From Orientallactaga sibirica (lineage: Eukaryota > Chordata > Mammalia > Rodentia > Dipodidae), in the NCBI GenBank assembly GCA_036365145.1, contig JAEOAD010001365.1, forward strand, positions 3,865,001-3,929,000: 64,000 nt of DNA, given 5' to 3'. Of the stretch, positions 59,319-64,000 are shown piece by piece. Position numbers and translations under genes: made by a program. How positions within the stretch are numbered: the first letter of the stretch is position 1; each line of letters opens with the position of its first letter. The notes under the pieces were generated by a model that saw only the letters and a program-made list of their open reading frames with translations, had not been told where the DNA came from and made no database searches.

Positions 59319-59620
59319 GGATATAAAATACACCATAAATAAAATTAGTGACAAATGAGAAACTGAAGAAATATTTACAATGTAGAATGAACTATAAACA
59401 TTCACATTTCATGAAATGATTAAAATCAATAATCCAGAGATAAACAGTACGAAAAGGGGCAATGGAATAAATGAATAAATAAATAGGAAAAGGGAAGTAT
59501 TTCACAAAGATATAAGAGCCTAAGACATGGGAAATGAGATTTTAATATCAAATGCTTATGTTAAATCAGAGGGACATATTTCATTCTTCTGATTAGATAA
59601 AGCATCAAAAAAGATGTTAA

Positions 59621-59980
59621 AGCTTGATGCAGTGCTGCACAGCTCTAACCCCAGCACTGCAGAGGTTGTGGCAGGAGGATGGCAAGTTTGAGGCCGGCCT
59701 AGGCTACATAGCAAGAACCTGTCTCAGAACGCTGTGAGTTCCAGGCCACCCTGAGACTACATGGTGAATTCCAGGTCAGCCTGGACTAGCGTGAGACCCT
59801 ACCTCAAAAAGCCAAAAAGAGAGCCCGGTGTGGTGACACACGTCTTTAATCCCAGCACTTGGGAGGCAGAGGTAGGAGGATCGCCGAGAGTTTGAGGTCA
59901 CCCTGAGACTACATAGTGAATTCCAGGTCAGCCTGAGTCAGAGTGAGACCCTATCTTGAAAAACCAAAAAGAAAAAAAAC
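59621..59980 (+). repeat. Three consecutive B1 units
   Basis: Unit 1 (59621-59730) is diverged. Unit 2 (about 59731-59820) is 5'-truncated, starting at gctgtgagttccaggccacc. Unit 3 (59822-59980) is full length and starts gcccggtgtggtgacacac. All are in the same orientation, head to tail. Confidence 0.88.
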
Positions 59981-59984
59981 AATA

Positions 59985-60095
59985 ATAAGGTGGGACATGA
60001 CTGAGGAACTCAGACTCTGGCCTCCTCACACATGTGCATGAACACACACATATGAACACCTGCACGCACACCACACACACACATACACAAGCACA
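59985..60095 (+). repeat. B4-like SINE 3' remnant
   Basis: 'aggtgggacatgactgagg', 'gactctggcctcctcacac' and a CA-rich tail match the 3' end of B4-like elements. Confidence 0.55.
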
Positions 60096-60579
60096 ATAAC
60101 CTTTGGGGTATAGTAAGTCTTTTGGATATAAGAAAAATGGCAGTTTCATTTATATGTAGAAGACAGTGAAAAGAAGATATATTGTGTTTGGGGACAGAGT
60201 CACAGCTTGGAAGTCACCTTGCCTTCACAGGACTATTGTGAGGAACCACTGTCTCTTGGCCATGGACCGGGACACAGGATACATAAGGGAGCCACCACAA
60301 GTGAAATTGCAAGGATCAGATTTCACAGCATTCGCAACAGTCATATTGATGCTGTGTCGCAAGCAAGGCCATTGGCGGAGGGAGATGAGACAAGATTCGT
60401 ACAGGTTAACAAGCGCAGAAGAGGCATCAGCGGACAGAGGAGCTGTTGTGAAAGGAAGCAGTTAAATAGCAAACTGAAAGGAAACCATCTTCATGGTCAA
60501 CTTCAACGCTCCCAGGACGCCATCACAGCTTAATCAACCCCCTTCAAAGCTTCTTTGTTCACAGGAAGAACTGGACGTA

Positions 60580-60770
60580 ACAGGCTGAAGAGATGGCTAA
60601 GTGGTTAAAGGCATTGACTTGTAAAGCCTGCTAAAGCCGACTGGCCTGGGTTCAATTCCTCAGAACCCATATAAAGCCATGCACAAAAAGTGTCCCATCT
60701 ATCTGGCATTCATTTGTGGTCTAAACATACCCATATACACACATATGCAATAAATAAATTAAAATAGTTT
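60580..60770 (+). repeat. B2-like SINE, diverged
   Basis: 'gaagagatggctaagtggtt', 'gcctgggttcaattcctcag', 'cataaagccatgcac', AATAAATAAA tail. Confidence 0.85.
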
Positions 60771-60787
60771 TAAAGAATTATATATGT

Positions 60788-61000
60788 GATGGAGAGATGG
60801 GTTGGTGGTTAAGGCACTTGCCTGCAAAGCCTAATGACCAGAGTTCAACTCTCCAGAGCCTACATAAAGCCAGATGCACAAAGTGGCGTATGTGTCTGGA
60901 GTTCGTTTGCAATGGCTAGAGGCCCTGATGTGCCCATTCTCTCAGTCTGGCTCTTTTCTCTATACCTCTCTGCTTGCAAATAAATAAATAAATAAAAATT
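60788..61000 (+). repeat. B2-like SINE
   Basis: 'atggagagatgggttggtgg', 'cacttgcctgcaaagcctaa', 'gtctggagttcgtttgcaat', (AAAT)n tail. Approximate target duplication around tttaaagaatt on both sides. Confidence 0.9.
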
Positions 61001-61119
61001 TAAAGAATTGTATACAATAGAAATTACCTCCTACATTTTGTGAAATGTCAAATACAATGACTTTGTTTTGTCAAGACGAAACTCCAATCATCATCTTCAC
61101 GACAATATCAGCTTTGGGT

Positions 61120-61260
61120 TCCTCATTTTATTGTTTGTTTGTTTGTTTGTTTGTTTTGAAGCAGGGTCTCACTGTGTAGCCCAGGCTGACCTCAAATTTG
61201 AGATCCTCCTGCCTCATCTTCCTGAGTGCTGGGATTACAGGCATGTCCCAGTACACTTGT
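61120..61260 (-). repeat. B1-type SINE
   Basis: Antisense with a (GTTT)n start, gaagcagggtctcactgtgt, agcccaggctgacctc, 'cttcctgagtgctgggatta'. Confidence 0.88.
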
Positions 61261-61289
61261 CCTGGTGTCCTGTTTTAAGTAATTCCATA

Positions 61290-61422
61290 GTCTTTTTTTT
61301 TTTTTTCCCAGGCTGACCTGGAACTCACTCTGTAGTCCTGGGTTGGCCTTGAACTCACAGAGATCCTCCTACCTCAACCTCCAGAGTGCTGGGACTAAAG
61401 GTGTGCACCACCACGCTCAGCC
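61290..61422 (-). repeat. B1-type SINE
   Basis: Antisense, T-run then cccaggctgacctggaactc, 'actctgtagtcctgggttgg', 'ccagagtgctgggactaaag', 'caccaccacgctcagcc'. Lacks the outermost sequence. Confidence 0.88.
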
Positions 61423-61465
61423 TGTTTTAAATGGATTCCAATTCCTTGTCGTCCCCTCTTTGATT

Positions 61466-61681
61466 TTTTTTTAAGTTTATTTATCTATTTATTTGAGAGG
61501 GGGAGGGGGACAGATATATATAGAGAAAGAATGAGTGCACCAGGACCTCTAGCCACTGCAAATGAACTCCAGATACATGCGCCACCATATGCATCCTGCT
61601 AACATGGGTACTGAGGAATTGAACCTCGGTCCTTAGGCTTCACAGGCAAGTGCTTTAACTGCTAAGCCATCTCTCTAGCCT
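61466..61681 (-). repeat. B2-like SINE
   Basis: Antisense, full length: 'tttatctatttatttgagag', 'ccactgcaaatgaactccag', 'ggaattgaacctcggtcctt', ending taagccatctctctagcc. Confidence 0.93.
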
Positions 61682-61727
61682 CTTTCTTTGATTTTTATCA
61701 TTACCACCAGCATTGTTGGTTTTGATA

Positions 61728-61900
61728 TTTTTTTATATCATTTATTTATTTATTTATTTATTTCACACACAGAGACAGAAAGCATCAGTGAGGCAGGGCG
61801 ACACATGCTTTTGGCTTTATATGGTTTCTGGGGAATTGAATCAGGGCTGTCAGGCTTTGCAAGCAAGTGCCTTTCACCACTGAGCTGGCTCCCCAGCCTG
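61728..61900 (-). repeat. B2-like SINE, variant
   Basis: Antisense: (TTTA)n, 'cacacagagacagaaagc', 'ggggaattgaatcagggctg', 'caccactgagctggctcccc'. Internally shortened. Confidence 0.8.
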
Positions 61901-61980
61901 CTTTTGGTATTCTTGATCCAAGGATAATGAGGACTCCTGCTGCCTAGCCTTTGATAAGTAATTAGTTCCCACCCCTCAGC

Positions 61981-62137
61981 CTTTTTTTCCTTCTTCTTGA
62001 CAGAGTCTCATGAAGCACAGATTGGCCTTGAACTTACTGTGCAGTAGAGGCTGGTGTTGAACTCCTGGCCACAAGTTCTAACAAGCCTCCACCTCCCGAG
62101 GGCTGGGTATAGAAGCCTGTGTCACCACGGTCAGCTG
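61981..62137 (-). repeat. B1-type SINE, diverged
   Basis: Antisense: 'cttgacagagtctcatgaag', 'ggccttgaacttactgtgc', 'ccacctcccgagggctggg'. Confidence 0.75.
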
Positions 62138-62486
62138 TAGCAATGAGTTTCTTTCTTACTGGAAAGCCAGATTTCCTTTTCTGGTTGGTGAAAAGGTCAA
62201 AGGAAGGAGCTGGAAGCCTTTTGGAATCAGCAGAGCAACTCAGAATCGGAGTCAGTTGTCACCTGTAAGGAACGTCCCCATCAAGGGACCATGGTGTCAT
62301 GCTCCAGTTTTATCTGGCCCACATGAACTGGAAAAGAAAAAGTCTGCCCCAGCCTTATTGAAAGTGCTGAACTAATTCTTATATATCAGGTCTAAACTCT
62401 GATTTTTCCTGAGCCATCAATAAGAATTGTGTTAGTTCATTTCTGTTACTATAATAAAATACCACCGGTTGGGTAATTGCTTTTTT

Positions 62487-62653
62487 GTTGTTGTTGTTTT
62501 GTTTTTTTTGTTTTTCTAGGTAGGGTCTCACTCTGGCCCAGGCTGACCTGGAATTCACTATGTAGTCTCAGGCTGACCTTGAACTCATGGCAATCCTCTT
62601 ACCTCTGCCTCCCAAGTGCTGGGATTAAAGGAGTGCGCCACCACACCCAGCTT
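62487..62653 (-). repeat. B1 SINE with 15-bp target duplication
   Basis: Antisense B1, (TTG)n then 'ctaggtagggtctcactctg', 'acctctgcctcccaagtgc', 'caccacacccagc'. ggtaattgctttttt flanks at 62472-62486 and 62654-62668. Confidence 0.94.
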
Positions 62654-62668
62654 GGTAATTGCTTTTTT

Positions 62669-62880
62669 TCTTTGTTTAAGTTTTATTTCTTTATTTGAGA
62701 GAGAGAGAAGGGGAAGAGAGACAGAATGAATGGGTACACCAGGGTCTCTTGCAGCTTCAAACAAACTCTAGATGCATGTGTCACTTTGTGCATCTGGATT
62801 TATGTGCATACTGGGAATTGAACCCATGCCATCAGGCTTTGCAAGAAAACACCTTTAACCACTGAGCAATCTCTCCAGTC
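62669..62880 (-). repeat. B2-like SINE
   Basis: Antisense: 'tttatttctttatttgagag', 'cttcaaacaaactctagatg', 'ggaattgaacccatgccatc', ending gagcaatctctccagtc. Confidence 0.92.
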
Positions 62881-63220
62881 TCTTGGCTGGGTAACTGATA
62901 AGGAAGAAAAGTTTATGTAGCTCAAGTTTCTGGAGCCTGTCCAAGCAAACGGAACTGGCACTTGCCTGGCTTCTGGTGAGGGCATCATGTGTGTCCTAAC
63001 TGGAAGAACAGAGAGGTTAGGTGGACAGTGGAGAATACATGAGCCAACTTGCTTTTAACAACCAGTTCTGATAACAACCAGCCTACGAGATCTAACAACT
63101 CCCATGAGAACAGCATTAATCACTTCTTAAGAGGGAACTCCCATGACTCAACCCCTTCTTAAAGGGTCCACTGCCTCTCAACGCTTTCAGGGGAAGTGAA
63201 ATTTCATCTCAAATTTAGTG

Positions 63221-63276
63221 TGTCTGCTTGTGTGCATGCGTGCGTGCATGTGTGTGTGCATGCGCGTGTGTGTGTT
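63221..63276. repeat. Alternating purine-pyrimidine GT/GC tract
   Basis: Runs of gtgtgtg, tgcatgcg and gcgcgtgtg over about 55 bp. Confidence 0.85.
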
Positions 63277-63379
63277 GAGTAGAAGGTTTTATTTTTAGGC
63301 TAAATAACAAATAGTTCCTTTGCAGTAATCCCAATGCATGTTTTGACAAAACATAGCAGTAGCCAGATGGAAATCAGTC

Positions 63380-63525
63380 ATTTTCGTTCGTTCGTTTGTT
63401 TGTTTGTTTGTTTGTTTTGAGACGGTTTTGCTCTCTAGCCTAGGCTGGCCTGGAACTTGTGATCCTCCTGCCTCAGCCTCCTTTGTACTAGAATTATGGA
63501 CACACATCATCATATCCAGCATGTG
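63380..63525 (-). repeat. B1-type SINE
   Basis: Antisense: (GTTC/GTTT)n, gagacggttttgctctctag, cctaggctggcctggaac, 'cctcctgcctcagcctcct'. Confidence 0.82.
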
Positions 63526-64000
63526 GAGGTCAGTCCTTTGTCCAGTGTTTCTGCTCAAGAAATTGAGTTGCTCCTCCATCTCCTCTCTCCTACAGTCACC
63601 ACGGTCCGTTCCAAAGAAACAAGATTCCCTTGCTTCTAGCCAGCAGCTGCGGGACAGAGGGCTGGCAGATGTGCCTCGGGTGACAGTACTCCTGCCTCCC
63701 AGGGCAGGGTCTCGTGCCTTTGAGAAACCATGTGAGTCTCACGTGACATTCTACCTCTGAGCTGGCCTCAGTATCAGCATCCCAGGCCAGGGTTGACAGG
63801 CATTTGTTTCCTTGGAGTTGGAAGTGCCAACTTCCCATGCCAAAGAAAGATGCATTTGAAGGAGCACGTGGCATGTGCTGCTCCATTTTAATGCTTGTCT
63901 TCTGTGCAGCGCTCCAGGCCTGCGCACCACACTCAGCTGTGACTCCGATAAGGCATGTGACATTTTTAGAAAGCCTGATGTAATGTATTTACAAACAAAT

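Larger units (their letters stand above)
62429..63215 (-). repeat. LTR/MaLR-like repeat split by two SINEs
   Basis: 'ttagttcatttctgttacta' and 'ataaaataccaccggttggg' before the SINEs; 'ggctgggtaactgataagga', 'tttatgtagctcaagtttct', 'ttttaacaaccagttctgat' and 'catgagaacagcattaatc' after them. Class is tentative. Confidence 0.6.
52721..64000. other. CEBPG-CEBPA intergenic DNA, repeat-packed
   Basis: No coding exon recognised. Holds B1, B2-like and B4-like SINEs, L1 3' fragments (53.18-53.69 and 55.66-56.10 kb), several LTR-like repeats, and low-copy stretches at about 54.05-55.19, 57.22-57.95, 60.10-60.57 and 63.53-64.00 kb where I see nothing specific. By known synteny CEBPA should lie further to the right. 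Confidence 0.75.

Overview
This is a mammalian nuclear window, almost certainly from a rodent. It has split coding exons with consensus GT/AG sites, a CpG-island promoter, and dense rodent-type SINEs: 7SL-derived B1, tRNA-derived B2-like, ID and B4-like elements. The subfamily sequences of the B2-like elements, and one LINE-1 3'UTR fragment, look to me like those of jerboas (Dipodidae, e.g. Jaculus). That species call rests on memory of repeat families and was not checked by a search.

Two protein genes are recognisable and lie tail to tail. PEPD (prolidase, plus strand) occupies roughly the first 37 kb. Its last six coding exons are at 17105-17173, 18257-18334, 25559-25707, 32828-33012, 35982-36173 and 36578-36715. 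They join in frame to give residues 224-493 in human numbering, and all five metal ligands are intact. CEBPG (C/EBP gamma, minus strand) has one coding exon at 45283-45732, a long 3'UTR running toward about 42.5 kb, and a probable non-coding first exon in a CpG island at about 51.8-52.7 kb. This PEPD/CEBPG arrangement matches the known human and mouse order, in which CEBPA follows beyond CEBPG, here to the right of the window.

Layout: 1-17104 is PEPD intron 9, with a 78-bp minisatellite at 9.3-11.0 kb, a 36-bp minisatellite at 12.5-12.8 kb, an old L1 fragment and several AT-rich islands that look like conserved non-coding elements. Introns 10-14 fill the space to 36.6 kb; intron 12 is nearly free of young SINEs. 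From 37.1 to 42.5 kb is the tail-to-tail intergenic gap, dominated by a roughly 2.5-kb tandem array (38.2-40.7 kb). Its 51-52-bp unit appears to be an ID SINE that has lost its B box, and an ID with a recognisable but degenerate 3' half closes the right edge. From 42.5 to 52.5 kb is CEBPG. From 52.7 to 64 kb is repeat-packed intergenic DNA with nested SINE, L1 and LTR insertions.

PEPD is a cytosolic dipeptidase that releases proline and hydroxyproline from X-Pro dipeptides. CEBPG is a bZIP partner and buffer for other C/EBP and ATF factors. They are neighbours, not a pathway. There is no operon, CRISPR array or prokaryotic mobile system. The most unusual structure is the ID-derived tandem array.
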